Of a stretch of 64,000 bases of DNA, positions 26,576 to 38,539 are shown piece after piece. Each line of letters opens with the position of its first letter. Positions within the stretch are counted from its first letter, which is position 1. Made by a program: the position numbers and the translations under genes. The notes beneath the pieces were generated by a model. That model saw only the letters and a list, made by a program, of their open reading frames with translations. It did no database searches and was not told the DNA's origin. Where the stretch lies: assembly GCF_037893015.1 (NCBI RefSeq), contig NC_133658.1, positions 145,071,982-145,135,981 of the forward strand, read 5' to 3'. The DNA comes from Macrotis lagotis (lineage: Eukaryota > Chordata > Mammalia > Peramelemorphia > Peramelidae).

Positions 26576-27699
26576 CACGAAAATCCCTGAGGGTAGAGAG
26601 AGCAGTGCTAATAAAAATGAATTAAATTTCTTTAGCTTGAAAGGATTTAAAAATAACCTTTTATAATATAGTTTATAGCATATGTTTATAAATATGTGGC
26701 CTGAAATATATGCAGTATAAAACACATTTTATATCTTAATTTTTTCAACTTTTCCCTTCAAAAGGGGGGAATCTCAATTTATGGGGCATACAGTCAGTTC
26801 ACAAAGGAATTTGGGGAATGAGAATACCTTTTCCATAATTAATTTACTTTGCTTCCACACAAGGCTGGCTCTAGTTTAGGCAGCAGGAGAAGAAAGGACT
26901 ATTTTGTAGCCTTCAAATCCTCCCCTATGAATGAGAAAGAGAAGACCAGTGCTTTGCTTTCTTCCTAATTAACACTCCCAGCTTTCTGTTTGAAACATGA
27001 GGTTTAAATTGTCTTAGACCTGATCTTAATTTCTCAATGAAGGTAAACTGAGGAACTCTTATTGCATGGATTGGTTATAGTGATGGACAACTACAGGAAT
27101 ACCTTAGGACAGCTATGGTCACCTCTCAGTTCTTCGTGATTCTGTAATAGAGATTGATTAATGAGCCCTGTCTTCCTGAGCACACAGACAGCATTATCTG
27201 CTGAATCAGTTCCATGAGACTTCAGAGTATGGGTTCAGGAACCTTTCAACTGGCTTCTGAGTTATAAATAACAATGTTTACAAAACGCACTCACTCTTGA
27301 GCTATGATTGAGAGAAAACATGCTGTTAGCCTTCTGGTAGTAAGAGAGGCCTATAACGTTAACCTCCTTACCCAGAGCCACACGTGGTCGTGAATGGCCT
27401 TCATGCCATGAGAGTCAAAATGCCACTCAATCTGCTTGATCCAGCATATAAATGGCAGTCAAAAAAGAAGTGTCACTAATTTCCTCATTAACTATGCCAT
27501 ATTTAGAAGAAAATGTAATGGGGCAAAAGCTATTTATAAATTTCTTTAAATTTGAGCCCATTCCCACCTCGAGGGATGAAGGTTGCATTGAAAGGATTAT
27601 GTTCCTGGATGTCAGAGAAAAATTTGTACTTCATCATATTAGATTTATCCTAGCTTTTCAAGATCTTTTGAGCTTTCATTTTTGTCATCCAATATGTTA
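26576..27699. other. unassigned intergenic sequence
   Basis: No gene or repeat recognised. 28641-29450 is similar apart from a weak MIR-like stretch at 28680-28800. Confidence 0.4.
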
Positions 27700-28640
27700 G
27701 TTCTTTTTTCCCAGCTTTGTGACATCTATTTGATAAATATGCTACATGATATCTATCCTTTCAATCAAGTCATAAAGAAAAATGATCAACAGAGAAGATA
27801 AAATATCTCATAGGATTATGAGGAAAATACTTGGTTGACCTTAAAACATTATATAAATCTCATTTTCTATTATTAACAGGCCAACGACAAAAACCTGTTA
27901 ACATCCTTCTAGGGATTCCTCATGGCTGATAGTGATTCCTTAATCACCATTCTTTGAGGTCAGTCATCCAATCAGTTCTGAATCCACTTTATATCACTCA
28001 GCTCATCCAGTTTTCAAGGATATTATTAGAAACTTTGTTTAAAGTTTTACACTCAATTACTTAACATTTATGACCTTGCCCTGAATTATAATCAGTCTAG
28101 TAAGTAAACCTAGTCAAAAATATCTGTGAAATTGATCTTTCATAAAGAACAAGGGTTCTTTATGAATCCACACTGGGATCAAAGTGATCAAAAGTGATTG
28201 CTTCCCTCTCTAACAAATCATATCTTTAATAATGCTTTCTAGGGGCAGCTAGGTGGCATAGTGGATAAAGCACTGGCCCTGGAGTCAGGAGTACCTGGAT
28301 TCAAATCATGTCTCAGACACTTAATAATTACCTAGCTGTGTGGCCTTGGGCAAGCCACTTAACCCCATTTGCCTTGCAAAAAAACCTAAAACAAACAAAC
28401 AAAAAAATAACGCTTTCTAAAATTTTGCCAGAAACCAAAGTAAATTTTGCTGAAAATTTATCTTTTCTATTTTGCCAGTCTCTTGTCCTGTGGTATTTCA
28501 TTTTCCATGATTTAAAAAAACAACAGTTCTACATGTACTTAATAGAAATAATACACATCTTAATTCAAATATGAAAGCATATCTCAACTTGTTAGCTACT
28601 GGGCAAACAATCCAACCATGATAACTTTTCTTAAGTGCAT
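27700..28640. mobile_element. possible CR1/L3-type LINE 3' region, split by a SINE
   Basis: Phrases such as GATCAAAGTGATCAAAAGTGA and ATCTTTAATAATGCTTTCTA resemble an ancient CR1/L3 family 3' region, continuing on both sides of the SINE at 28242-28405. Family assignment is tentative. Confidence 0.35.
28242..28405 (+). repeat. marsupial tRNA-type SINE, copy 5
   Basis: Near-consensus. Target duplication AATAATGCTTTCTA (28228-28241) and AATAACGCTTTCTA (28406-28419), one mismatch. Confidence 0.92.
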
Positions 28641-29450
28641 CCTAGGATATGAGTGATGAGATAGTAAGAGAGGCATCATGATATAAGTGGATAAAAAGTC
28701 AATTCAAATGCTGTCTCCACCATATACAAACCACCTCTATATTGGTAGATAACTTCTTTAAACTCTCAATGCTCCTCAGGCAACTCTCTGACTATAAAAT
28801 AAAAGGAAATAAATGACTGAAAAAATTTCCATATCAGGACTTAGCTAGATCACTGAAATTACAAGTCTGATCTTAGTTCTTTCTATTTCTTTCCTTTAAT
28901 TCTTCCCCACTTCCACCTTACACACACAAAAAAAGACAAACCAAAAAACTCTATTCTCCTGTACTTTGATAAAACAATAGCAGGGTATTGTCCTGTGTAT
29001 GAACCGTTGATGCGCTGCACCTACCATATTTTTGTCTTTTCTTATTTCCTTGCTCCACCTTGTGGCCTAAAATGGAGCCAAGCCTCAAAAGAGTTTAATT
29101 TAGGGGGCATAGTTCAAGAAGCAGTTCTCGTATTTCTAGGTGAGAGCTTCTGAAATCACAGATCCCTTTCCAGTAAATCTAAACACTCTTTCAACTTTTA
29201 CCAATGGGCACAGCTTTCCATTTTTAAGCAAGAATTTCCACAGCTATTATCAGAATTTCGGCAATCATTTGTTACTATTTTATTTTTACAAGTGATTCAT
29301 TCAACTTACTGAGCTCAAGAGCTATGTGCTAACCCTTGCCAATGCCATGGGAAATATGAAGATGATCATGCCTTCTTGTAGCTAATAAGGACTCACATTT
29401 TACACCTATAAGATATTACTTTTAAATCCATGCTATAGCTATGTGTTTTG

Positions 29451-29611
29451 TTTTGTTTTGTTTTTTTGCAAGGCAATGGGGTTAAGTGGCTTGCCCAAGG
29501 CCACACAGCTAACACAGCTAGGTAATTATTAAGTGTCTGAGGTTACATTTGAACTCAAGTACTCCTGACTCCAGGGCCAGTGCTCCATCTACTGCACCAC
29601 CTAGCCGCCCC
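29451..29611 (-). repeat. marsupial tRNA-type SINE, copy 6 (with internal duplication)
   Basis: Antisense. Carries ACACAGCTAACACAGCTAGG where other copies have a single ACACAGCTAGG. The copy at 30310 has the same duplication. Confidence 0.88.
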
Positions 29612-30309
29612 ATGTGGTTTTTTTTACTTAAATTTTTTTTTCAGTTAGCAAGCATATTTTTTCCTCCCTTTCATTTCCTCCTTCCACAAAGAGGTGTAAA
29701 AAAGGAAAACAAACTACTATATAAGAACAGTCAGGCAAAACAAATTCCCATTTTGGCAATGTCCAAAAAGTCTATTTCATTCCACGTATTTATTAATTTA
29801 TTACCTCTGTTAAAAGGTGGTAGTATTTTTCATTATTGGTCCTCTGGGATCCTGGTTGTTCATTTTGTTGACTTCATTCTTATGTCTTTCAGAATTTTTC
29901 ACTGTTTATAAGGACATTATGGCATAAATTAGCACATGTAATATTAGAATTAATTACTCTAAGTAACTGAGAGAATTTGGTTATGAATTCATATAGTCCT
30001 GAATTCATTTATGGCAGTCCACTTATGGCTGAAACTTTTTAATACTCTATTTTGTGTTGTGTTGATCTGGATATTTTATTTATTTTAAAAATAATCATCC
30101 ATTTTATTTGTCAGTTTTATTGGTGTACAAATAGGTAAAAAATTTTCTAACAATATCCTTTATTTCTTTTACATTTATTATGAAATCTTCCTTTTTATTT
30201 TTGATATTGGTAATTGGGTTTTCCTCTTTTAATCAAATTAACTAATTATTCATTTATTTTATTGAGGGAGGAGCTCCTACTTTTATCTATTAATTCAATA
30301 GCTTTTTTT

Positions 30310-30471
30310 TAGGGGTTTTTTTTTTTGCAAGGCAAATGGGGTTAAGTGGCTTGCCCAAGGCCACACAGCTAACACAGCTAGGTAATTATTAAGTGTCTGA
30401 GGCCATATTTGAACTCAGAAACTCCTGACTCCAGGGCTGGTGCTCTATCCACTGCATCACCTAGCCACCCC
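30310..30471 (-). repeat. marsupial tRNA-type SINE, copy 7 (with internal duplication)
   Basis: Antisense, inside antisense L1. Aged target duplication AATTCAATAGCTTTTT and AATTCACTGGCTTTTT. Same internal duplication as the copy at 29451. Confidence 0.88.
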
Positions 30472-30961
30472 AATTCACTGGCTTTTTAAAAAAAATTCTT
30501 TATTGATTTTAGACTTCCTAGTTGGTGTTTAATCAAGTTTTTAAAATTCATTGGCTTTCTAGCTTTTTTGGCCACGTGCTGGATTTATTAAATTATTCTT
30601 TCTCTTTTTGTTGATGAAAGTGTTTAGAGATAAAAAAAAATTTTCCCCAAACAACTGCTTTGGCCATATCCCCAAATTTTTGATATGTTTTCCCATGGTT
30701 GTTATCATCTTTAATTAAATTATGTTATTAATATAATTTTTCAATTTACCAATTCTCTAGGATTAATTTAAGTCTCCATTTGATTTTTAATCCTTTCTAC
30801 AGCATCCTTTATTCAATGTAACTTTATTCTATTGTGTGATCAGTAAAGGATGTGTTTAATATTATTATACAATATTAAATTAATAACTATTATTATTATA
30901 TTATTATTGCTTTACTACATTTGTTTGTAAAGTTTCTATGCCCTAATACATGACTAATTTT

Positions 30962-31260
30962 CCTTCGTTCCTTCCTTCCTTTCATCTCTCTCATTCTCTC
31001 TTTCTCTCCCTTCCTTCCTTTTCTTCTTTTGAACTGTGATTTCATTGGTGTGTAGGGAACTCCTGGATGAGGAAATTCCTTCTCCCAATTCAGGTCAAAA
31101 ACTTCTCTGCAGTTTATAGTCTTGGAGGGTTGCCTAGTGCACTAAGAGATTAAGTGACTCACTCAACATCACACAGCCAGCATATGGTAGAAGACTGACA
31201 AACTCAGGCCTAACCGGTTCCAAGGCCAGTTTTCTATTTACTTTACCACAAACTACTCTA
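30962..31260 (-). repeat. CT-rich run plus older MIR-like SINE, antisense
   Basis: 30962-31030 is a CTTCC/CTCTC run. 31100-31255 is a SINE in reverse (TTAAGTGACTCACTCAACAT, CACACAGCCAGCATATGG). Together they interrupt antisense L1 ORF2. Confidence 0.55.
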
Positions 31261-32193
31261 TGTGGTTGATTTATTTTTTTGTAAAGGTCTTATGCATGAC
31301 TGAGAAATACATATACTCCTTCCTATTTCCATTCAAATATCTCCTGAGATCTCTCAAGTTTTAAATTTCTTTATTCTTTATTTTTGGTTAAATTTGTCTA
31401 ATTATAAGGGGATATATTGAGGTCCCCCATTACAGTTTATATTGTCTTTTTCTTCCTGCAACTTGTTTACCTTTAAGTATATAGATTCTATGCCATTCAG
31501 TGCCTATATTTTAAGTACTGAAATGAATTCATTGGCTAGGCATCTTTCAGTGAAATGAACTTGTCCAATCCTGTTTAGCTCTTTTAATTAATTATATTTT
31601 TGCTTTTGCCTATTATAAAATCATGACTGTTTTAAACTTTTTTTTTAACTCTGTGAATCTTTGTTCAATCTGCTATCCTGTTTTATGGATATGAGAGAAA
31701 TTGTCAATTTTCTCTTTTATTGATTAGAATTGAGATTTTTCCTTTCTATTTCCTCATTTAGGGACCAGCTCTTACAGGTCATTCAGTCAATCCTAGAAAA
31801 ACATTGCTGAGAGATGAGATTTCCTCTGAGTACATGCTCTGTGAAGAAGAAATGGAATAGCCTTCATAAGTCAATAAAAGGGTGAGAAAAGCATTACTGA
31901 AGCATGATCTCAAAAATAACAGAATTATAGTTATTCAAATCCAAAGCAAACTAATACCACAAGTCTAATCTCCAATCATTGATGCTAAAGAGGCCAAAAC
32001 TGATCACTTCTATTAAGTTCTAGATCTTCCTGAAATAACCCCAGAAAAGATGACACATTCATCACAGGGATTTAAAATGCTAAAGTAGAAAATCAAAGGA
32101 TAATTTGAATAATAGGCAAGTTCGGCATTGGAGTACAAAATGAAACAGGGTAGAGACTAACAGAGTTTTGTCAAGATGGTCATAGTAAACATT

Positions 32194-32644
32194 TTTTAAA
32201 AAATGCTTTTACATAGTTGATTTACGCTCTAATGAAAAAAATCCATATTATCTTCATGGATAAACATCATCCATAGCACCTTTTATCCTTTCTGTTATTA
32301 AATCTCTGGCTCACTTTGACATATGCCTTTGCAGTAGCACTGACTTTTTTCAATCTGTCCCTGCCTTCCTTTTGCTACTTTCTTGATGTCTTTTTCTTCA
32401 CATATAGGCCATCCTCTGCAAGTCTGTGCTTTGGTTCATTTTTCTTTGCATAGTCAAAAGAGTCATAAATCTTGTCAAAGCCTGTTGTTTTGTCTTCATC
32501 AAAATGGATTTTGAATCCAAAGACAAAGATTCTGATGGTTATAAGTGTCATTCAGTCTTAGAAGAGAAAAGAGGTCTCCAGAAGGGCTGAAGGGAGCAAG
32601 TACCAAACTGAAGAATGGCTTGGCCAGCACCTAGACTTTTTTTT
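32194..32644 (-). pseudogene. RPS24: processed pseudogene of ribosomal protein S24
   Basis: Read on the minus strand from 32555, the sequence gives NDT..TIRI, then after an internal deletion [38 protein letters not shown], then a stop codon and LKKV..TAKA. This follows the order of human RPS24 and runs on into its 3' UTR (AGGTGCTxxxATGATGTT-like). The start codon is CTG, roughly 40 codons are missing after TIR, and there is a TAG in place of a Gln codon, so it is dead. It is intronless and flanked by an 8-bp duplication TAAACATT (32186-32193, 32645-32652), which marks an L1-type insertion into the RTE. Bases 32556-32644, beyond the expected 5' end, are unassigned. Confidence 0.78.
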
Positions 32645-33015
32645 TAAACATTCTACAAGGTGAATCTACACAAGGACATCAACAGATGGTCAACAGCGAA
32701 ATTATATTCATTATATACTTTTCAACTAAATGTGGGAAAGTTCTATACAGTCAGTTAAAACAAGACTTGGATCTGACTGTGGCTCAGATCATGGGTTTCT
32801 TATTGAAAAATCAAATTAAAATTGAAGAAAGCAGGGAAAATCATCAGACTCTCTAAGTATAATCTAAACAACATCCCTTAAGAATATGAAGTGGTAGTAA
32901 TAAATAAGATTTAAGGAATTGGATCTGGTACAGAGAGTTCCTGAAGAACTATAGGCAGAAGTTTGCAATACTGTAGAAGAGGCAGCAACAAAAAACAATC
33001 TAAAGAAAAAGAAGA

Positions 33016-33155
33016 GGGGCAGCTAGGGGTGCAGTGGACAGAGCATTGGCCCTGGAGTTAGGATACCTAAGTTCAAATCTGGCTCAGACACTTAATTACC
33101 TAGCTGTGTGGCCTTGGGTAAGCCACTTAACCCCATTTGCCTTGCAAAAAAGAAA
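33016..33155 (+). repeat. marsupial tRNA-type SINE, copy 8
   Basis: Sense insertion in the RTE. The target AAAGAAAAAGAAGAG is repeated after the tail. Confidence 0.88.
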
Positions 33156-33387
33156 AAGAAAAAGAAGAGCAAGAAAGCAAAATGGTTCTGATGAGGCTTT
33201 ACAAATAACTGAGAAAAAATGAAAAGCAAAAGGTATAAAAGAAAGAAAAGCTATATCTAACTAAGCTGAATTCCAGAGAGTAGTAAGGAGAGGAAAAGAA
33301 AGTTTTCTTAAATAAGCAATGCAGAGAAATAGAAAAAAATATATAGAATGGGAAAGACAAGAGATCCCTTTAAGAAAATTAAATTAT

Positions 33388-33536
33388 TAGGCAGCTAGAT
33401 GGCACAGTGGATAGAGCACTGGCCCTGGAGTCATGAGGACCTGAGTTCATATCCAGCCTTAGACACTTAACAATTACCTAGCTGTGTGAACTTGGGCAAG
33501 CCACTTAACTCTATTTGCCTTGCCTTAAAAAAAAAA
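33388..33536 (+). repeat. marsupial tRNA-type SINE, copy 9
   Basis: Sense insertion in the RTE, older than most (CTTAGACACTTAACAATTAC). RTE sequence resumes at about 33537. Confidence 0.85.
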
Positions 33537-36500
33537 AGTAAAAGAGATTAAGAAGAGTTGGCATGACTATTTAGAAAAACTAATCAAGAAAGACCTTAAT
33601 GTCACCCATAACCATGATGCTGTAGTTACTGATCTAGAGTCAGGTATCCAGCAGAATAAAGTCAAGTGGGCTTTAGAAAACATTACTAACAATAAGGCTA
33701 AGTGGAGGTGGTGGATTTTCAACTGAGCTATTTAAAATCCTAAAAGATGATGTTGTTAAAGTACTGCCTTCAATATGCCAGCAAATTTAGAAAACTCAAT
33801 AGTAACCACTGGATTGGAAAAGATTAGTTTATGTCCCAATCCTAAAGGGCAATGCCAAAGAATCTTCAAATTCCTGAACAAGTGCACTCATTTCACATGC
33901 AAGCAAGTATATGCTTAATATTCTGTAAAGTAGGTATCAGCAATATGTGAAACTAGAATTATGAGAAGAACAGAGTTTTCAAAGAGGCAAAGGAACTAGA
34001 GACCAAATTGCCAATATTTGCTGGATTACAGAGAAAGCAAGGGAGTTCCACAAAAACATCTATTTCAGTGCTTCACTGACTACATTAAAGCCTTTTATTA
34101 TGTGGATCACAATAAAATGTGCCAAGCCCTCAAAGAGATGGGAGTAAAAGATCATCTTATTTGTCTCTTGAGGAAAATGTATGCAGACCAAGAAGCAATA
34201 TCTAGAATCTAATATTGGCTTAAAATTGGAAAAGGCTCTATATCATTACTTTATTTAATTAACTCATATGCAGACATATATGCATATGCATATTGACACT
34301 CACATGCATATCATGCAAAATATCAAGCTGGACAAATCAGAATTCAGAATTAAGGTTGCCAGAAGAAATATCAATAATTTTATAAATGTAGATGATACTA
34401 CTCTGAGGTAGAAAGTGAAGAAGAATTAAGCTTGTTGCTGAGGGAAGAAAGGAGAGTGTAAAAGCTGGCATGAAACAACTTCAAAAAAACTAAGATCTTG
34501 GTAACTGATCCCATCAATTCCTGGCAAAAAGAGGGAGAAGAAATGGAAGTAGTGACTGATTTTATATTTTTAGGCTCCAAGATCACTGCAGTCTTGAAAT
34601 TAAAAAGATAATTGATCCTTGGAAGGAAAGCTATGGCAAATTTGGTCAGTAGACTAAAATCAAGAGACATTACCTTGCCAACAAAAGTCTTTATAGTCAA
34701 ACTATATTTTTTTCCATTAACAAAGTATGGGGGACGGAGTCAAGATGGTGACAGGAGAAGAGCCTCTCCTAGGTGTTCTCTCCATAATATTTCAAAAACC
34801 TTAAAATTATGACTCTAAATTTTCAAGAGACAGAACCCACAGAAAGATCCAGTGAGGCAATTCTCCAGACCAAGAGGTTAGAGTGGCGGCTGCCATTGTG
34901 AAGAAACTTCAGCCACCCAGAGGCAGCCCCAGGGTGCCTAGGAGCTGTGGCTTATGGCAGTGGGGGCAGTTTCCTGATTTACACCCCGGGGAGCACTGGG
35001 TACAACTTGGAGGATCAGCTGGGGACCTCAGCTAGAGTGAGCAAGAGAAGCACAGGCCCTCAGGGTGGTTGCAACAGTCAGTGAGGTCAGCACGGTGTTG
35101 GCCTCGGCAACCCGGATCCAGGAAAGGGAAGCAGGCCTGGAGCTGGCAAGCAGGAGACTCCAGGCAACTGAGCCCTGAGTGCTCAGCCCACCGCTGGTAG
35201 GGGAGACTTCTGAGGTCTGTCCTCTGTACCTGGCACAGGACTCTGGGGCTCTGACCACATTCAGATCCTGATCGCAATCTAGGCCCCCTATAGAACAAGG
35301 CCCTCCACCTCAGCCCCGTGGCAGAGGGGAGTGCTTGTGGTCATTCACAGACCAGGAGGGCAGTCCAGGCATCACACACTGAGATCCTCATGGAGGGGTA
35401 TCCCAATAATACTCAAAAGCTCAGGAAGCACCCCAAAACCAGGCACAGGCTGGAGAAATGAGTAAACAGAAGAAAAAAGAGGAACACATTGAGAAATACA
35501 TTGTCTATGATCCCAAGAAGGATCAAAATACTCAATCTGAAGATGAGGAAGTACACGCTCTTGCATCTAAAGACTCCAAGAAAAAACAGAAGTTGGGCTC
35601 AGGCCATGACAGAGCTCAAAAAAGATTTTGAAAATCAAGTAAGGGAGATAGAAGAAAAATTGGGAAAAGAAATGAGAGAGATATAGGAAAAAACGTGAAA
35701 AAGAAGTCAGCAGCTTAGTCAAAGAGATCCAAAAAAATTCTGTTAACATGTTAAAAACCAGCATAGGTCACGTGAATAAAACAGTTCAAAAAGTTATTGA
35801 GGAGAAGAATGCTTTAAAAAGCAGAATTGGCCAGATGGAAAAGGAGATAAGAAAACTCTCTGAGGAAAACAAATCCCTCAGATATAGAATGGAGCTAAAG
35901 GAAGCTGATGACTTTATGAGAAGTCAAGACACAATACTTCAACACCAAAAGAATTAAAAATTAGAAGAAAATGTGAAACATCTAATTGAAAAAACAACTG
36001 ATCTGGAAAACAAATTCAGGAAAGATAATTTAAAAATCATTGGGATACTTGAAAGTCATGATCAGGAAAAGAGCCTTGACCTCATTTTTAAAGAATTCCT
36101 ACAGGAAAATTGCCCAGGTATCCTAGAAGCAGAGGGCAAAATAAAAATTGAGAGAATCCACTTATCTCCCTCAGAAAGAGATCCAAAAAAACAACCCCCA
36201 GGAATATTATAGCCAAGTTCCAGAACTCCCGAGTCAAAGAGAAAATATTACAAGCAGCCAGAAGGACACAATTCAAATATCGTGGAGCTGCAGTCAGGAT
36301 CACACAGGACTTATCAACAACTGCATTAAGGGCTTGTAGGGCTTGGAATATAATATTCTGGAAGACAAAAGAGTTCGGAATGCAACCAAGAATCAACTAC
36401 TCAGCAACACTGAACATCCTCTTCTGGGGAAAAGATGGACTTTCGATGAACCAGGGGAATTTCAATTGTTCCTGTTGAAAGGACCAGAGCTGAACAGAAA

Positions 36501-37005
36501 GCTTGACCTTCAAATACAGGACTCAGGTGAAGCATATAGAATGGAGGAGAAGGGTAAAATATGAGGGACTTAATGTTGATGACCTGTATGTATTCTTGCA
36601 TAGAAAAATGATAATGATAATACTCATATGAAACTTCTCATTTAATAGACCAGGTAGAAGGAGCTTTTACAGAGAGAGCTGAATTTGAAAATACAAGATA
36701 TTGTAAAGATGGAGTCAATGGCTAAAAGGGAAATGTAATGGGAGTAAGAAAAGGAGAGGTGGAATAGGCTAAGATATTTCATATAGTAAGTTTTTTTCTA
36801 TTACAATGAGCTATTGCAATGATATAGAAGGGGGGAAGGCAAGGGGAAATGAGGGAAGCTTCACTCTCATAAGTGGTGACTCAGAGAGGAAACAGCATAC
36901 ACTCAATAGGGTATAGACATCTAAAGTAAAAAGGAGAGAAGGGGGAAAGAGGGAAGGGAGGGATGTGGGTGATGGAGGAGAGGGTGGATCATATTTTCTT
37001 TTTTA

Positions 37006-37145
37006 CTTCTTGCAAGGGGCTGGGATTGGGTGACCTGTCTAGGACCACAGGGCCAGGTGGTTGCTGGGTCTCAGGGGTGGTATGTGGGCTTGGGGCCTCT
37101 TAGCTTTAGGGTCAATGCTCTGTCTGCTATGCCACCCAGTTACCC
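37006..37145 (-). repeat. antisense SINE-like block fixed in the HAL1 3' UTR (copy 2)
   Basis: Counterpart of 22402-22540, at the same place in the element and in the same orientation. GCAAGGGGCTGGG begins it and GCCACCCAGTTACCC ends it. Confidence 0.6.
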
Positions 37146-37305
37146 TACAGTACATTTTATTAGAGGGATGGAGTGAAAGGAGAGAGAAAATATAGTATAT
37201 GGTAGTGGGGAGGTATGGATGGAGGGAGTTGTGATCAGCAACAGCAACGGTGGAAAAACATGGAAGTAGCTTTTGTGATGGACTTATCATAAAGAATGTG
37301 ATCCA

Positions 37306-37484
37306 GGGGTGGCTAGATGGCGCAGGGGATAGAGCACTGGCCCTGGAGTCAGGAGTTCCTGAGTTCAAAACTGGCCTCAGATACTTAATAATTACCTAGC
37401 TGTATGGCCTTGGGCAAGCCACTTAACCCCATTGCCTTGCAAAAAAGAAAATAAACCCAAACAAACACTAATTTAAAAAAAAAA
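37306..37484 (+). repeat. marsupial tRNA-type SINE, copy 10
   Basis: Sense insertion in HAL1 copy 2. Target AAGAATGTGATCCA (37292-37305) and AAGAACATGATCCA (37485-37498). HAL1 copy 1 keeps the empty site at about 22671-22684. Confidence 0.93.
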
Positions 37485-38039
37485 AAGAACATGATCCACC
37501 CAAGACAGAGCTGGTTGGTGTCTGGAACACAAACTGAAGCACATTTTTTCTCTTTCTTTTACTTTATTTCTCATAAGGGTCTATATTTTTGGGGGGAGGG
37601 GGTATTATGTTTAAAGAAGAATATTTTAGTAATGTATAAAAAAATCACTTGTACAAAAAATAAAAAAAAAGTATGACTGCAAGAGTTGCAAACTGCATCA
37701 ATTTTTTCATTGTGTTGCTGGAAAAGACTTTTCAGAGTCTCTTAGACAGCAAGGAAATCAAATCAATTAACAAAGAAATTAAGACTATTCACTGCAAAAC
37801 CAAATACTGAAACTGAAGTTTGAATACTTGGGCCACATAATAAAGGCTGGAAAAAACTGAAGGTAAATAGTAAAGGGGACAGTAAAGAATGAAATGGATA
37901 GGTAATGGCATGGAAGCAATCAACATGAACTTGAACAGATATCAAGAGGTACTGGAAGATAAAAGAGCCTGAGGGCTATAGTCTATGGGATCACAAAGAG
38001 TCAGGTAACAACTAAATATCAAAAACAGCAAGAGCAATG

Positions 38040-38455
38040 AGCCGGATGAGCAGAACCAGAAAAACATTATACACCCTAACAGGAACATGGAGGTGATGAT
38101 CAACCTTAATGGACTTGCTCATCCCTTCAGTGCAACAATTAGGGACAATTTTGGGCTATCTGCAATGGAGAATACCATCTGTATTCAGAGAAAGAATTAT
38201 GGACTTTGAACAAAGACCAAAGACTATTACCATCAAATTAGAAAAAAAAAATCTATTATTATGTAATTTTACTATCTCATGCTTTATTTTTCTTTCTTAA
38301 GGATATGATTTCTCTGCCATCACATTCAACTGAGATCAATGCATAACATGGAACCAATGTAAAGACTACCAGAATGCCTTCTGTGGGGGGGGGGGGGAGT
38401 TAAGAATGAGAAAAAATTTGTAAAACTCAAAATAAACAAAATCTTTCTAAAAAAA
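38040..38455 (+). mobile_element. L1 3' end, sense
   Basis: Starts at GAGCAGAACCAGAAAAAC and ends in a G-rich run (38387-38398) and an A-rich tail. The distal half matches 40570-40745, and in antisense 15915-16490, so these are one L1 3'-end subfamily. Confidence 0.6.
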
Positions 38456-38539
38456 AAACAACAGCAACAACAAAAATGACCCTTTGTGACATTAAGGTTG
38501 TGGAAGTAGCCTTTATTATTATTCTCTTCCTCCAAAAAA

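Larger units (their letters stand above)
29630..31740 (-). mobile_element. antisense L1 ORF2 fragment with later insertions
   Basis: Three stretches (29630-30309, 30489-30960, 31261-31740) follow the antisense of marsupial L1 ORF2 in order, for example GGTAATTGGGTTTTCCTCTT and CCCTAATACATGACTAATTT. A SINE (30310-30471) and a CT-rich run plus an older SINE (30962-31260) interrupt it. No coding frame survives. Confidence 0.65.
34730..37667 (+). mobile_element. HAL1-type half-LINE, apparently full length, copy 2
   Basis: Starts GGGGACGGAGTCAAGATGG, the typical marsupial L1/HAL1 5' end. It then has a ~730-bp 5' UTR, an ORF1-like region at about 35460-36530 and a 3' UTR ending in an A-rich tail. 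There is no ORF2. ORF1 shows a long coiled coil (MTELKKDFENQ, KTVQKVIEEKNALKS, QMEKEIRKLSEENKS) followed by the L1 ORF1 C-terminal domain (ILEAEGKIKIERIH). Stops and frameshifts divide it into at least four open pieces. The target duplication AAAGTATG (34722-34729 and 37668-37675) shows insertion into the RTE, whose sequence resumes on the far side. It carries an embedded antisense SINE-like block (37006-37145) and a younger sense SINE (37306-37484). Confidence 0.85.
31880..38030 (+). mobile_element. RTE-clade LINE (BovB-like), old and multiply interrupted
   Basis: Segments at 31880-32193, 32645-33015, 33156-33387, 33537-34729 and 37668-38030 line up in order with the endonuclease, reverse transcriptase and 3' end of BovB-like RTE. 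Recognisable peptide stretches are FTDYIKAFYYVDHNKMCQALKEMGV (34078-34143, shown here as CFTDYIKAF and YVDHNKMCQALKEMG) and VDDTT at about 34390, the catalytic Asp-Asp of the reverse transcriptase. The 3' end has GGGATCACAAAGAGTC at about 37989-38004. It carries several stops and frameshifts. Insertions inside it are the RPS24 pseudogene, two SINEs and a HAL1. The upstream edge is uncertain, since 31750-31880 may also belong. Confidence 0.82.

Noticed and set aside
34018-34212. Open frame with CFTDYIKAF...VDHNKM
   Set aside because: A piece of reverse transcriptase from the BovB-like RTE, not a host gene.
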